A stretch of DNA of 58,459 nucleotides from a virus: positions 1 to 58,459 of the IMG/VR virus record IMGVR_UViG_3300030012_001987; one strand, given 5' to 3'. Below are positions 40,475 through 49,455 of this stretch, one piece after another. The notes below the pieces were generated by a model that saw only the letters and a list, made by a program, of their open reading frames with translations, was not told the origin of the DNA and did not search any database. Position 1 is the stretch's first letter. Each line of letters opens with the position of its first letter. The position numbers and the translations under genes were made by a program.

Positions 40475-41294
40475 AGCAATAATAGTAGTAGGAAAAACAG
40501 ACACAGAGAAGATGACAAAGGCAATGACCTTTGTTTCCGATGACCCGATAGTTGTATATGCCAATGAATATGACATAACTGACAACTATTCAATTCCACC
40601 AGAGCGTGGTATCATAATCGATGAGGTGCATTACAAGGCCAACATCGAACTGATACGCAAGACGATACTGGAATACAGGGGACAAGTAGTTCTGCTATCT
40701 GACAATCAGAAGGATGTGTCCAAGAAACTACTGAGCATCTGTCAGTTGAAGAGGGCCACGAAGAAGACGATGCTTGAGGAGATTAAGGAGATAGCACCAA
40801 GGTCAGACGAACCAGTGAACTTCGACGTTGATATCTTCTCATTGATACGGGAGTATCTTCGCAACACTGACAGGGAGGAAGTCAAGGACATGCTCATGGT
40901 GAGCAAACCACCAGACATACAACTACTGTCTTGGATAGCACCAAACATACATCCCAACAAACTAGGCTTCGTTGACTTCTATGTGAAGAGAAGGTGGTCT
41001 AACGAATACTTCTACGAGATGTTAGCATACTCCCACGATGGTAGGATGCAGAGGAAGATGGTCATGCCAAAGAGAAGGGCGTATTCCACGATACCAAAGA
41101 TATGCTACAAGTTGAGACTGAGAAGAGCAGACGCTCATCTGTTGAAGGACTTGTTGAAGGATGAGCAATTCAAGGAATATGCTAAAACCAAACTAGACAA
41201 CACTGAATGTAGAATGTTGAAGTTGGGTGAGAAGAAGAGAAAGAAGCGATATGCACCAATCATTCCACAAGGGACTCTTGAGGAGTGGCTGTGA
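40443..41294 (+). CDS. RFC large-subunit-like / clamp-loader ATPase with C-terminal PIP box
   Basis: 283 residues. Degenerate P-loop IIVVGKTDTEKMTKAM near residues 13-28 and Walker B GIIIDEVH near 58-65, then a helical lid and collar-like region, a very basic segment (KLGEKKRKKRYAP) and the exact C terminus PQGTLEEWL, a PCNA-interaction motif. An altered P-loop, collar and C-terminal PIP box match a stripped-down RFC-L or delta-like subunit that would work with the RFC-S at 41778. Overlaps the zinc-ribbon gene by 32 bases. Confidence 0.65.
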   Translation: MSLMKTMNQNRAIIVVGKTDTEKMTKAMTFVSDDPIVVYANEYDITDNYSIPPERGIIIDEVHYKANIELIRKTILEYRGQVVLLSDNQKDVSKKLLSICQLKRATKKTMLEEIKEIAPRSDEPVNFDVDIFSLIREYLRNTDREEVKDMLMVSKPPDIQLLSWIAPNIHPNKLGFVDFYVKRRWSNEYFYEMLAYSHDGRMQRKMVMPKRRAYSTIPKICYKLRLRRADAHLLKDLLKDEQFKEYAKTKLDNTECRMLKLGEKKRKKRYAPIIPQGTLEEWL

Positions 41295-41551
41295 TGGCTG
41301 GACCAATAAAGCATGTATATCGCAAGAGAGCAATGATACAGTTCGGTAAAGAACAAGGAAGGAAGTTATTCAATCTAAAGGATATGAGATACTACCTGAA
41401 TAACTACATTGGTGTGAATGGTAAGATACACAAGCAGACTGGTACTACTGCCGTACAACTAACCAGTCTAATCAGAATACATCCTGATTTCAGGTTCTAC
41501 CCTAGTCAGGAGAAATGGCAGTATATAGGACAATTAGATGAGGAGGAATAA
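41294..41551 (+). CDS. Small basic protein, unknown
   Basis: 85 residues from the ATG at 41294 (overlapping the previous TGA): MAGPIKHVYRKRAMIQFGKEQG, basic with Tyr-rich middle (YYLNNYIGVNGKIHKQTG) that resembles a small winged-helix (Leu/Ile pattern ending in a Phe-Tyr-Pro wing) and an acidic end. A DNA-binding role is plausible. Confidence 0.6.
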   Translation: MAGPIKHVYRKRAMIQFGKEQGRKLFNLKDMRYYLNNYIGVNGKIHKQTGTTAVQLTSLIRIHPDFRFYPSQEKWQYIGQLDEEE

Positions 41552-41553
41552 GA

Positions 41554-41778
41554 ATGAGCAATAAGAAAACAGATGAAGTAATAGAGAACGTGAGTCATGC
41601 AATTGAATCTAGACAGCAGATTGCGCTGGATGCAATAGAACTCATCATGTGGATGAACAAGAAGGTTACAGAACTGCATGTTGAAGTACACAAATTCAGA
41701 AAAGAAGCAGAAGAAAAGATAAACCATTTCATGGATATATCTAGTATGATTATGGATGAGAGCAGGAGTGAGGAGTAA
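41554..41778 (+). CDS. Small coiled-coil protein
   Basis: 74 residues, wholly helical (VIENVSHAIESRQQIALDAIELIMWM) with a second charged helix (EVHKFRKEAEEKINHFMDI). Start behind GAGGAGGAATAAGA. Placed directly before RFC-S with a TAATG overlap; perhaps an accessory factor of the loader. Confidence 0.6.
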   Translation: MSNKKTDEVIENVSHAIESRQQIALDAIELIMWMNKKVTELHVEVHKFRKEAEEKINHFMDISSMIMDESRSEE

Positions 41779-42689
41779 TGTTGTGGACAGAGAAATACAG
41801 ACCAACTAAACTCATGCATGTGGTTGGACAATCCAACTTCGTGCTTGATGCAGAGCATTGGGTGACTAATCAGGAGATGCCCAATGTCCTGTTATATGGT
41901 GTAGCGGGTGTGGGTAAGACTGCCGCCGCTCTCTCACTTGCAAACGACATGCTGGGTGATGATGTCAAGGCTAACTTCTTTGAAATCAATGCATCAGATG
42001 ACAGGAAGTTGGAAACAGTCAGAACGAGAATCAAGGAGATTGCATCAACGAGCAAGATAGGCGAAGCACCATTCAAGATTATACTCCTTGATGAGATGGA
42101 TGGTATGACTAGAGATGCACAGAATGCACTCAAGAGAATCATGGAACGGTATGCTGATAATTGTAGGTTCATTATAACTTGCAACGATAGGCACAAGATT
42201 ATCCATCCTCTTATATCGAGATGCGCTAACTATTCATTCAAGAGATTGAATAACGATGCCATTAGGAATGTAATATTCGATGTACTGGAAAAGGAAAGAG
42301 TCACTCACATCAGCGAGGATGATTTGGAAATCTTCATAGGCTCCCTACATGGAGATTTGAGGAGAGGGTTGACGGAGTTACAAGCGGCTGTTTCAAGCAA
42401 GTCCAGTCTCCTCAACATGATAGACAAACAGTTGATGCCCTACACTGAATTATTAGAATTAGTAAATAACAATGAATATACGAATGCGGTGGAGAAAGTG
42501 CATAACCTACTATACGACTCAGTTGAGATGAAAGCCATATGCGTTGGTTTGCATGATACCATCATCAAGACGGATATGACTCACGGTGAAAAATTCAAAT
42601 TACTAAGGGTCGTCGGGGAAGCAGAGTGGAGGAGCAGTAGTATGACTCCAAAGGTACTCGCTTCTTGGATGATAGGACAGATGATATGA
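41778..42689 (+). CDS. rfcS: Replication factor C small subunit
   Basis: 303 residues. LWTEKYRPTKLMHVVGQ is the conserved RFC start; Walker A GVAGVGKT (42-49), Walker B IILLDEMDGM, sensor 1 (FIITCND), SRC motif (SRCANYSFKRL) and sensor 2 (GDLRRGLTELQ), followed by the collar domain. It loads the clamp on primed DNA. About 20 residues shorter than archaeal RFC-S. Confidence 0.92.
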   Translation: MLWTEKYRPTKLMHVVGQSNFVLDAEHWVTNQEMPNVLLYGVAGVGKTAAALSLANDMLGDDVKANFFEINASDDRKLETVRTRIKEIASTSKIGEAPFKIILLDEMDGMTRDAQNALKRIMERYADNCRFIITCNDRHKIIHPLISRCANYSFKRLNNDAIRNVIFDVLEKERVTHISEDDLEIFIGSLHGDLRRGLTELQAAVSSKSSLLNMIDKQLMPYTELLELVNNNEYTNAVEKVHNLLYDSVEMKAICVGLHDTIIKTDMTHGEKFKLLRVVGEAEWRSSSMTPKVLASWMIGQMI

Positions 42690-42772
42690 GCGGAATAGAG
42701 GTCTTCTTTGCATTCGTAATAATGAGAGGGCTATACAAAATAATATTTGATAATAATAGAAGATGGAATTGA
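42686..42772 (+). CDS. 28-residue membrane microprotein
   Basis: ATG overlaps the RFC-S stop (ATGA): MSGIEVFFAFVIMRGLYKI, then NNRRWN. The first half is a hydrophobic helix long enough to lie on or cross a membrane, with a basic end. Followed by another membrane protein gene. Translational coupling supports it, length does not. Confidence 0.45.
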   Translation: MSGIEVFFAFVIMRGLYKIIFDNNRRWN

Positions 42773-42773
42773 A

Positions 42774-43010
42774 ATGGTAAGAAAGATATTTGATTTTAAT
42801 AAAGATGGGAAAACAGACATAGACGACATCAAACACTTGATGTTACGCTATGAGATAATTTTGGTTGGGGGCTTGCTCCTAATCATTTTGCCCCTGCTAA
42901 AAATAGCAGGGATATGGACATTAGATTCCGATTGGTTCTGGATACTGGCAGGTGTTGTCATAAGTGCAGAGGCCATATTGGAAATCTTACAAGCAAGAAA
43001 AAAAAGGTGA
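42774..43010 (+). CDS. Small membrane protein with EF-hand-like loop
   Basis: 78 residues from the ATG at 42774 one base after the previous stop. FDFNKDGKTDIDDIKHLML has the Dx[DN]xDG pattern of a calcium-binding loop (dockerin/EF-hand type), followed by two hydrophobic segments (EIILVGGLLLIILPLLKIAG and WFWILAGVVISAEAILEIL) and a basic tail ARKKR. Probably an inner-membrane hairpin with a cytosolic metal loop. Role unknown. Confidence 0.62.
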   Translation: MVRKIFDFNKDGKTDIDDIKHLMLRYEIILVGGLLLIILPLLKIAGIWTLDSDWFWILAGVVISAEAILEILQARKKR

Positions 43011-43016
43011 ATAAAA

Positions 43017-44237
43017 ATGAATGATGAAATAATGAATGAGATAAATAAAGCCGCCGAACTACTCGGCATGAGCGAAGATGAGGCGTTGGCTAAGTTCAAC
43101 GATATCTGCGCTCAGAACAACCTGAATGCTAACGAGGAACCCTTGTTGGCAAAGGGACTGTGGAGACAGTACTTTAGCAGTGCTAGACTAGCACAGCAAA
43201 GACCAGCATCATCGGCAGGTGACAATGACCTGTTGAAGACTGCATTTGGTTTCTTCATATCCGTTGACGAAGCGAGGGACATGATGGCAATCCAGAGGGA
43301 TAGGATTGTAGCAGATTACTACAGGGATGCAGACACTACGTTTGACATGGGCAAGGTTGCTATCTTCACACCCATGAATGACGGTAAGTACGATGGTTCC
43401 ATGGTGAAGGATGGGGAAGTTGTGAACCGCGTATTCCCGAAACTACCTGAAAACAACGTCGAGTTGGACAGTGGTGAGTACCTAGTCCCTCTTGATGCTA
43501 CTGAGAAGTACGGCACGTATGTCAACAAGAACTATGGCAAGCCACTACCGAAGTCGGAGTTCAGGAGAGGAGGAGTGTTCATCGGAGAGGTTGCTGGTAA
43601 TCTAGGTAAATACTTCTTCAACTACAAGGGACCACACTCGGTCAACTTCAACCCGAAGACATTTGAGTTCGTGCAGTTCACATGCATCGTCAACTCAAGC
43701 AAGCCTGAGAGGATACATGGTGTCACAGATACGACTGCATCCTCACTGGTCTACAACGACGACCTACCTGATGCAATGGATGTATCAGACATATCGATAC
43801 AGGATTCCCTCATGGAACAGTCAGAAGGCAACTTCAGCCCACTGATTGACTTGGAGAGGTTTCACAGCACAGTCGGTCAGAAGGAATACAACGACAGGTT
43901 CGTGTTCACTGACGGCAGTGTGACGAGCATCAACATGACTCCTACCAAGAACGGTAACAGGATTCTGACGCTTGATGACCTGAACACCGACTTCGACTTC
44001 GACAACGATGGGTGGAGTGGAACGACATGCTGGATACCACCACACATGGACATTGACTTCGGTATTGGTTCAAACGTGGTTGTAGTGGGTAGAACCTCAC
44101 AGTCAACAGACATGGAAGGAAATCTACAGAACGTAACGATAAACGTAACAGGACTTCATGTTCTCAAGTCAAGAGGCGGTAGCCCTGACGCTATTGAGTT
44201 CAACGAGGAAGAAGAAACGGATTGGTTTTTCACATGA
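43017..44237 (+). CDS. RPA/SSB-like single-stranded DNA-binding protein
   Basis: 406 residues. N-terminal helical region (EIMNEINKAAELLGMSEDEA) then repeated beta-rich segments such as GGVFIGEVAGNLGKYFFNYKG and VVVVGRTSQSTD...NVTINVTGLHVL, consistent with OB folds. The end, NEEEETDWFFT, is an acidic tail with terminal aromatics like SSB interaction tails. Start behind AGGTGAATAAAA. Located in the replication block between RFC and recombinase. The OB assignment is by pattern, not by profile. Confidence 0.6.
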   Translation: MNDEIMNEINKAAELLGMSEDEALAKFNDICAQNNLNANEEPLLAKGLWRQYFSSARLAQQRPASSAGDNDLLKTAFGFFISVDEARDMMAIQRDRIVADYYRDADTTFDMGKVAIFTPMNDGKYDGSMVKDGEVVNRVFPKLPENNVELDSGEYLVPLDATEKYGTYVNKNYGKPLPKSEFRRGGVFIGEVAGNLGKYFFNYKGPHSVNFNPKTFEFVQFTCIVNSSKPERIHGVTDTTASSLVYNDDLPDAMDVSDISIQDSLMEQSEGNFSPLIDLERFHSTVGQKEYNDRFVFTDGSVTSINMTPTKNGNRILTLDDLNTDFDFDNDGWSGTTCWIPPHMDIDFGIGSNVVVVGRTSQSTDMEGNLQNVTINVTGLHVLKSRGGSPDAIEFNEEEETDWFFT

Positions 44238-44518
44238 GCAAGGGATATTACAAATCGTATCACATCAGCAACTATCGTGATGATGACCATGTGATACATG
44301 GGGGTAGTTATTCTATCCCTGCGAGTAACGTTGATTTTGTTACTTGGAAGAAGAACCATGAGACAGGTGAGTTTTGGGTAAAACTACACACCATGTCTGG
44401 TAAGGAAGTGAGATTGAAGGTTTCATACGATGACCTCAACAGGATACTAACAACCTGTGGAAACCGTATGGTACATTATGATGAGAATGGTGATGAGAAT
44501 GGCGTGGAGTACAACTAA
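44234..44518 (+). CDS. Small beta-rich protein
   Basis: 94 residues: YYKSYHISNYRDDDHVIHGGSYSIP..., strand-rich and compact with a central SH3/Tudor-like rhythm (GEFWVKLHTMSGKEVRLKV) and a Glu/Asp/Asn tail. Overlaps both neighbours. No known family. Confidence 0.6.
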   Translation: MSKGYYKSYHISNYRDDDHVIHGGSYSIPASNVDFVTWKKNHETGEFWVKLHTMSGKEVRLKVSYDDLNRILTTCGNRMVHYDENGDENGVEYN

Positions 44519-45359
44519 GACGGAAGCAATAACAACGACTGAAAAAGAGAAGGGTTCCTTTGCATTGGGAAGGGAAGCGTATCTCGCTAAGAGAAAGGAA
44601 GCACAGGATAGGAACAAGAACTTCCTTTGTGTTGGTATTTGGGGTGAGGCTAAATCAGCCAAGTCCGGAGTAGCGGCAGACATCCTCACGGAAGAGGACA
44701 TAGCGAATGATATGCATGTATTCGTGTGGGACTACGACAACAGGTTCATTGACGTAAAGAGGAATCATTACGCCAACATGGAGAACCTAGTCGTGTTCAA
44801 TCCCATCGAGAGGCATCCTGACACACTGGTAGACATCGAAGCCACCAAGCACAATGCGCAGATGCATTACGAGGAGGCCATGTCGTATCTGAAAGATGGC
44901 AAACTGAAAGCGGTGATAGTAGATGGGGCCGATAAGTTCCTGACTGATGTGTGTGAGACATACATGAGAGTCAAGCACAACCTAGATGCTGACACTGTAA
45001 TCAAGCAGATGCCCTTCGTGTGGGGAGATAGGAACACTCCTTACAAGAACTTCTTGCACAAGAAGATACTAGAGATGGACTGTCACAGAATAGTGATAGC
45101 ACACTCAAAGGAGAAGTATGTGGATTCCAGTCCTGTTGGTGTGATTGCCAACTGGCATGACTCCACTGAGGACATCTTCACATCTACTATTCGGATGGAG
45201 CGCAAGATAAAGAAGAACGGACCTACCACATATGTCGCACTGATTGAGGCAAGTGCTAGTAGGCCCGAATTGATTGGTACTAGGCATACCGTTCTTACAA
45301 TACAGAATGGCAAGGTTGATTGGACTGGTCTTCCCTTCCTCAAGGAAGGGGAACTATGA
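44499..45359 (+). CDS. RecA-fold ATPase, Sak4-like recombinase
   Basis: 286 residues from the ATG at 44499 (GGTGATGAGA upstream). P-loop VGIWGEAKSAKSGVAAD (residues about 45-60), AVIVDGADKFL as Walker B (about 140-150) and CHRIVIAHSKEKY as sensor region, the order found in phage Sak4/RecA-core ATPases. It lacks the RadA N- and C-terminal domains. Probably a single-strand annealing or fork-repair ATPase working with the RPA-like protein and the Cas4-like nuclease next to it. Confidence 0.7.
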   Translation: MAWSTTKTEAITTTEKEKGSFALGREAYLAKRKEAQDRNKNFLCVGIWGEAKSAKSGVAADILTEEDIANDMHVFVWDYDNRFIDVKRNHYANMENLVVFNPIERHPDTLVDIEATKHNAQMHYEEAMSYLKDGKLKAVIVDGADKFLTDVCETYMRVKHNLDADTVIKQMPFVWGDRNTPYKNFLHKKILEMDCHRIVIAHSKEKYVDSSPVGVIANWHDSTEDIFTSTIRMERKIKKNGPTTYVALIEASASRPELIGTRHTVLTIQNGKVDWTGLPFLKEGEL

Positions 45360-46222
45360 GAGAGTACACATACCAGTTCTTGCCTGAGAACTACGATAAT
45401 CCGGAATCCCCGGTTTTGAAGATAACGAAGTCTTCTTTCGGTTCCTATCAATGGTGTCCAAAGAAGTACGAGTTCAGTTATATTGAGAGGTTGCCTCAAG
45501 ACCAGACCGAGGCAATGGCAAAGGGAACGATTGTTCACAATGCTAGAGAGGACTTCTTCAATGCCTTCGACATAAAGAAGGCGGAGAACCTCTCCTACTC
45601 GGAACTCGTAAACTACAACATGAGCCTACATCCCATAGATGACTACAGTGAGATGTATGAGACAATATCCATCTTTGAGGCCAATAGGTTTCTAGAGGCC
45701 AAGGAGGAAGGGATGTTGGAGAACTTCGTACCTGCTGTCAATGAGATTATGTTTGATGCAGAGATAACGATAGATGCAGATACGACAGACAAGTATCCCC
45801 TGTCAAGGGACTACGTGGTTCATCTACAAGGAATCATTGACCGTATGTTCTATGAGGAGGGGTCTTACATTCCCATGGAATTGAAGACTGGTCTTTGGAA
45901 AGACTACAAGAAGACGATGATGAGAAAGGAGATGGCGTTCTATCAGTTGTTGTTTGAGAACTGCCCAAGAGAACTACTGGACACTCATGGGCTTGATGGT
46001 AACATACCCATCACACATTGGGGTTGGTTCTATCCTGCATCAAACTACGTGTATGTGGAACCAGCGAAGAAAGGCAGTTACACATCAGTCATCAAGGGTA
46101 TCGCACAGATGCTACACTCATATGAGCAAGGCATCTTCCCTACGAAATACTTCGCAAGAACGTGCGCGAGTTGCAGTTTCTACGGAATCTGTGATGCGGC
46201 TAACGAGGAGAGTTGGTTATGA
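45356..46222 (+). CDS. Cas4/RecB-like PD-(D/E)xK nuclease with Fe-S Cys set
   Basis: 288 residues from the ATG at 45356. ITKSSFGSYQWCPKKYEFSY (first Cys), KGTIVHNARED (motif I His), GIIDRMF and PMELKTG (Asp and Glu-x-Lys of the nuclease core), RKEMAFYQLL, and the C-terminal Cys trio RTCASCSFYGICDA, as in Cas4/AddB Fe-S nucleases. A 5'-3' exonuclease feeding recombination is likely. There is no CRISPR nearby, so an adaptation role is not indicated. Confidence 0.8.
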   Translation: MREYTYQFLPENYDNPESPVLKITKSSFGSYQWCPKKYEFSYIERLPQDQTEAMAKGTIVHNAREDFFNAFDIKKAENLSYSELVNYNMSLHPIDDYSEMYETISIFEANRFLEAKEEGMLENFVPAVNEIMFDAEITIDADTTDKYPLSRDYVVHLQGIIDRMFYEEGSYIPMELKTGLWKDYKKTMMRKEMAFYQLLFENCPRELLDTHGLDGNIPITHWGWFYPASNYVYVEPAKKGSYTSVIKGIAQMLHSYEQGIFPTKYFARTCASCSFYGICDAANEESWL

Positions 46223-47031
46223 AAATAGAAATAGAAGCAAAGAGATTGAAGAATTACTTAGAAGACGTATACCTAAAGGGTAAGTATTACGATGGTGCAT
46301 CATCGAAGAGCGGCATACTTTCTGAATATGCCATGATGTCAGTCGAGGACACAGGTGAGTTGAGGATTGCGAATGCAAGCCCATCTGTTGCCTGTAGGAT
46401 AGACCATCACTTTACAGATGAGCAGGATGTGAGTCAAGGGGCATGTATCATTGACATTGCCAATGTACTCAAGCATCTGAAAGTATTCAGTGGTGATATG
46501 ACATTCACCTGCAATGACCATATCGTAATGACTGACAGCACGAAGAAGGCGTCCCTGTCCAAGGCATTGACACATCCGCATATGGATATGATAAACAGGA
46601 TATTGGAATATGACCTTGGGCCACTATCAAGGTCACAGAGAGCAGGTCAGTTGGGTACGGTGCAGTTTGGTAGGACTCAGTTCGATAGCATGGTCACTCT
46701 TCTTGAGGATGATGCTGTCGATGCGGCAAAGGCATGTGATGTTCTTAACTTGGCTAGATACAAGTTCGACTTCACATCTGGTGATGTGTTGCCAAACTCA
46801 AACCCAAGGGATACCAAACTCACGATATCTTCTCAGAAGACCGAGGTTGATAGAGTAGAGGTATCCGTTGACATGGTGAATGCCGATGGTGTTGATTCGA
46901 CTGTTGAGTTCACTGGCCCATTCAGTGGTTTCGTCAGTGGGCTTGTGAGTGTGTTCCTAAAGGATGATAGTCCTGTCATGTTCTACTCACCAAACAGGTT
47001 GCTCATCAAAGCACCCTATCTATCGAGGTGA
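46219..47031 (+). CDS. pcn: PCNA-like DNA sliding clamp
   Basis: 270 residues from the ATG at 46219. Divergent, but typical elements remain: an N-terminal strand-helix (MKIEIEAKRLKNYLEDVY), an interdomain region around ACIIDIANVLKHLKVF, and the C-terminal PCNA strand SVFLKDDSPVMFYSPNRLLIKAPYL. It encircles DNA and holds PolB, ligase and others; three candidate PIP peptides occur in the same module. The clamp loader genes lie 4 kb upstream. Confidence 0.78.
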   Translation: MKIEIEAKRLKNYLEDVYLKGKYYDGASSKSGILSEYAMMSVEDTGELRIANASPSVACRIDHHFTDEQDVSQGACIIDIANVLKHLKVFSGDMTFTCNDHIVMTDSTKKASLSKALTHPHMDMINRILEYDLGPLSRSQRAGQLGTVQFGRTQFDSMVTLLEDDAVDAAKACDVLNLARYKFDFTSGDVLPNSNPRDTKLTISSQKTEVDRVEVSVDMVNADGVDSTVEFTGPFSGFVSGLVSVFLKDDSPVMFYSPNRLLIKAPYLSR

Positions 47032-47035
47032 TGAC

Positions 47036-47227
47036 ATGGAGTGTGTAATTTGTAAAGGAGAAATAGAAGAAACAGAATACGGTTGGAAGCACGGTCACAA
47101 TGCGGAACCTGTGAAGAATGGAAGGTGTTGTAGCCGATGTCATTGGGAACTTGTAATGCCAACAAGAATAGTAATGGAGATGAAATATAATGATAATAGA
47201 CAAACTGAAAGAAGGGATAGGACTTAG
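47036..47227 (+). CDS. Small zinc-finger protein before PolB
   Basis: 63 residues behind GAGGTGATGAC: MECVICKGEIEETEYGWKHGHNAEPV...RCCSRCHWELV. CxxC and CCxxC form one zinc site in the style of small phage zinc fingers (C-x2-C, G-HNAEPV, C-x2-C). It overlaps the polymerase start by 38 bases. Probably nucleic-acid binding. Confidence 0.68.
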   Translation: MECVICKGEIEETEYGWKHGHNAEPVKNGRCCSRCHWELVMPTRIVMEMKYNDNRQTERRDRT

Positions 47228-48950
47228 GTGGAGAGACCCCAAGACTCTTGAAAGAGAGAGTAAGGAGGTCTCCTTCCATGAGTTTCCACCACACTTCTTC
47301 GTGAAGAAGAAACATGGGTGGACTGAACACGGTGACAGGATTGAATATCAAGATGGTCAAGAGAAAGTAATGCGGTTCAAGGACAAGTGGGGAAACTTCA
47401 ATTTAGATGTGAAATTCCAACACGGCGACTACAAGAACCTAGAAGGCGATGAACTAGTCAAGGTTACTTGGAGTCCACCAAGGCCATCGTACTCGTATCG
47501 TTTGAGGAATAACTTTCATGCATCATACGAAGCAGATGTCTCACACCACTACAGGTACGCTGTTGATTGTATCGATGAGATGCCTGAGTACCAGATGCGT
47601 AAGTGGTATTGGGACATGGAGTGGATGCAAGGCGGTGAGCATGATGGTGCTATCACTTGTATCGTGGTGTATGATAACTACATGAAGAGATATCGTACTT
47701 ACTTTTGGCAACCAGAGATGGAATCATTCTTGGAACAAGGATATGACATTTCGACCTCTCGTCTGTTTGACTCTGAGGAGAAGATGCTGATATGCTTCCT
47801 GTCTGATATGATAGATGATGACCCTGACATGCTTATCTCTTGGTTCGGTTGGAAGTTCGATTTGCCGAAGTTGATTGAGAGAATGGTGCATCATGGGGTT
47901 GACCCCAAGTTACTGTCACCATGGAACGAGGTCACTGGTGTCTCTTGGAAGAACAACAAACCAATCATGGATGAGGGAACGGTAACTTCCTACTCTCCGA
48001 TAGCACAACCAATCAAAGGTAGGATTTGTGTTCCACTTGACTTGGCTTTTGAGAGACAATGGAACGATGCACAGAGAGGAACACTAGCATCGATGTCACT
48101 TGACTACATCTCCGAGACTGTACTAGGTCGCAAGAAGTTAGTCAGTGAAAAGTTTCCTGATAAGAACGAGTTCTTTGCAAGAGGGTGGCTTGAGGACACA
48201 CAGAGATACGTTGAGTATGCTAAAGTAGACGTTGAACTATTAGTCCTAATAGATGAAATGCAACACACAACAGAAGCAATCGTATCACTCCAAAGGCTTC
48301 TCAAGGCTCCCTTCGATGCTTGCTTCTATGCGAGCAACATGGGTGGAATATACTTCATGCGAAATGCCCCTTGGAAGGCTCCTACGGGCGAGAAAGGACA
48401 GCGGGTGTCCTACGACGGCGCGATGGTGTATGACCCTCTCAGCGAGTCCACAAATGGACTCCATTTAGGTGTCGCGGCATTCGACTACGCACAATTGTAT
48501 CCATCTATGATAATCGCTAGGAATATCAGTTGGGAGACCGTATCGGAAGAACCAACTGCCTTTGCAGTCAATATCAAGACACCAAAAGATTTCAGCGAAG
48601 TAAAGGAATACGATATGAAATATTTCAAAGTGGATGAACTTGGCCTACTACCAAGAGCAGTTCTAGAATTAAAGACACTAAGGAATGAATACAAATCATT
48701 GGCTAGGAATGCCGAGTCTGAAAGTGACTACAACAAGTGGAACAACAATCAACTCGCAGTCAAGAGGCTCATGGCTTCCTTCTACGGCATCATTGCGTAC
48801 CAAGGATTCGGATGGGCCAATGTGGAACTTGCCGCTTGCATCACTGCTAGTGCGAGGGAAGCCATACGTCTAGCCGCTTTCAAAGTCAAGGAGATGGGGT
48901 TTAGGTCAAAGGAAATACCCTTTTTCAAGGTCAAGGAGATGAGCGAATGA
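47190..48950 (+). CDS. polB: DNA polymerase B, N-terminal part (exonuclease, palm motifs A and B)
   Basis: 586 residues. Proofreading exonuclease is intact: WDMEW (Asp142, Glu144), FGWKFDLPKL (Asp224), YAKVD (Tyr343, Asp347). Polymerase motif A DYAQLYPSMI (432-441) and motif B KRLMASFYG (525-533, with Ala-Ser in place of Asn-Ser). The chain stops after a repeated FKVKEM segment, just before motif C. The rest of the palm and thumb is encoded by 50086-50958. The two parts must assemble to be active, as in other naturally split family B polymerases. The last 8 codons contain the start of the next gene. Confidence 0.9.
   Translation: MIIDKLKEGIGLRWRDPKTLERESKEVSFHEFPPHFFVKKKHGWTEHGDRIEYQDGQEKVMRFKDKWGNFNLDVKFQHGDYKNLEGDELVKVTWSPPRPSYSYRLRNNFHASYEADVSHHYRYAVDCIDEMPEYQMRKWYWDMEWMQGGEHDGAITCIVVYDNYMKRYRTYFWQPEMESFLEQGYDISTSRLFDSEEKMLICFLSDMIDDDPDMLISWFGWKFDLPKLIERMVHHGVDPKLLSPWNEVTGVSWKNNKPIMDEGTVTSYSPIAQPIKGRICVPLDLAFERQWNDAQRGTLASMSLDYISETVLGRKKLVSEKFPDKNEFFARGWLEDTQRYVEYAKVDVELLVLIDEMQHTTEAIVSLQRLLKAPFDACFYASNMGGIYFMRNAPWKAPTGEKGQRVSYDGAMVYDPLSESTNGLHLGVAAFDYAQLYPSMIIARNISWETVSEEPTAFAVNIKTPKDFSEVKEYDMKYFKVDELGLLPRAVLELKTLRNEYKSLARNAESESDYNKWNNNQLAVKRLMASFYGIIAYQGFGWANVELAACITASAREAIRLAAFKVKEMGFRSKEIPFFKVKEMSE
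48879..48941 (+). repeat. Near-direct 18-bp repeat at the polymerase break
   Basis: TTCAAAGTCAAGGAGATG at 48879-48896 recurs as TTCAAGGTCAAGGAGATG at 48924-48941 (17 of 18 bases). The first copy is followed by GGGTTT, which would join naturally to AAGGTAGTTTACGG of the second polymerase gene (50089 on); the second copy is followed by a stop. It looks like a duplication made when the inter-gene cassette entered or when the end was repaired. Confidence 0.7.
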
Positions 48951-49156
48951 AGTGTGTGGTATGTCATAGAGAAGGGGGTAATGATGAGAAGGGTGTCATA
49001 ACCCTACAAAGCACAACCCACGGCTCTGTCTGTCCCACATGCATAGACCAACTAGTGGGAGATGTGATGAGAATGCGAAAGCCATGGACTAAGGAAGACC
49101 TGAAAGAATGGGGGATAAGAAGTCAATGGGCATTGTACGGAGATGATGAGGAATGA
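48947..49156 (+). CDS. Zinc-finger microprotein inside the polymerase split
   Basis: 69 residues: MKCVVCHREGGNDEKGVITL...VCPTCIDQLVGDVMRM, CxxC and CxxC for one zinc, then a helical tail ending ALYGDDEE. Start ATGA overlaps the polymerase stop. First of six small genes between the two polymerase parts. Confidence 0.65.
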   Translation: MKCVVCHREGGNDEKGVITLQSTTHGSVCPTCIDQLVGDVMRMRKPWTKEDLKEWGIRSQWALYGDDEE

Positions 49157-49455
49157 GACAATCACCAACAAGACAAATTATCGAATACAAAGTTTACCAT
49201 TGTAATGAAGACGGTGATGCATGTGATGTTGAAACTATCGCTGGCAAGTATTGGCATAGCGTTCGTACTCTGGTAAGTGAATGTGAAGAAGACAAGCATG
49301 ATGAGTTTCACAATGGTCTTAGAATCGGATGGATAGAGAAATGCTACTACTATTGGTATGGTGACCCTAGCGATTCTTTCAATGCTCAAGACATTGGTTG
49401 TTGTGGTGTGGATGAGGTTGAAACACTATGGGAAAGGAGTAGTGAGGAAGAATGA
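49153..49455 (+). CDS. Small Cys/Trp-rich protein in the polymerase cassette
   Basis: 100 residues, MRQSPTRQIIEYKVYHCNEDGDACDVET; single Cys residues (not a standard zinc pair), CCGVDEVETLW near the end and a C terminus SSEEE. ATGA overlap at both sides. Fold unknown, probably beta-rich. Confidence 0.6.
   Translation: MRQSPTRQIIEYKVYHCNEDGDACDVETIAGKYWHSVRTLVSECEEDKHDEFHNGLRIGWIEKCYYYWYGDPSDSFNAQDIGCCGVDEVETLWERSSEEE

Noticed and set aside
45356-46222. Cas4 as part of a CRISPR system
   Set aside because: There are no repeats, Cas1 or Cas2 nearby; the protein sits with replication and recombination genes.
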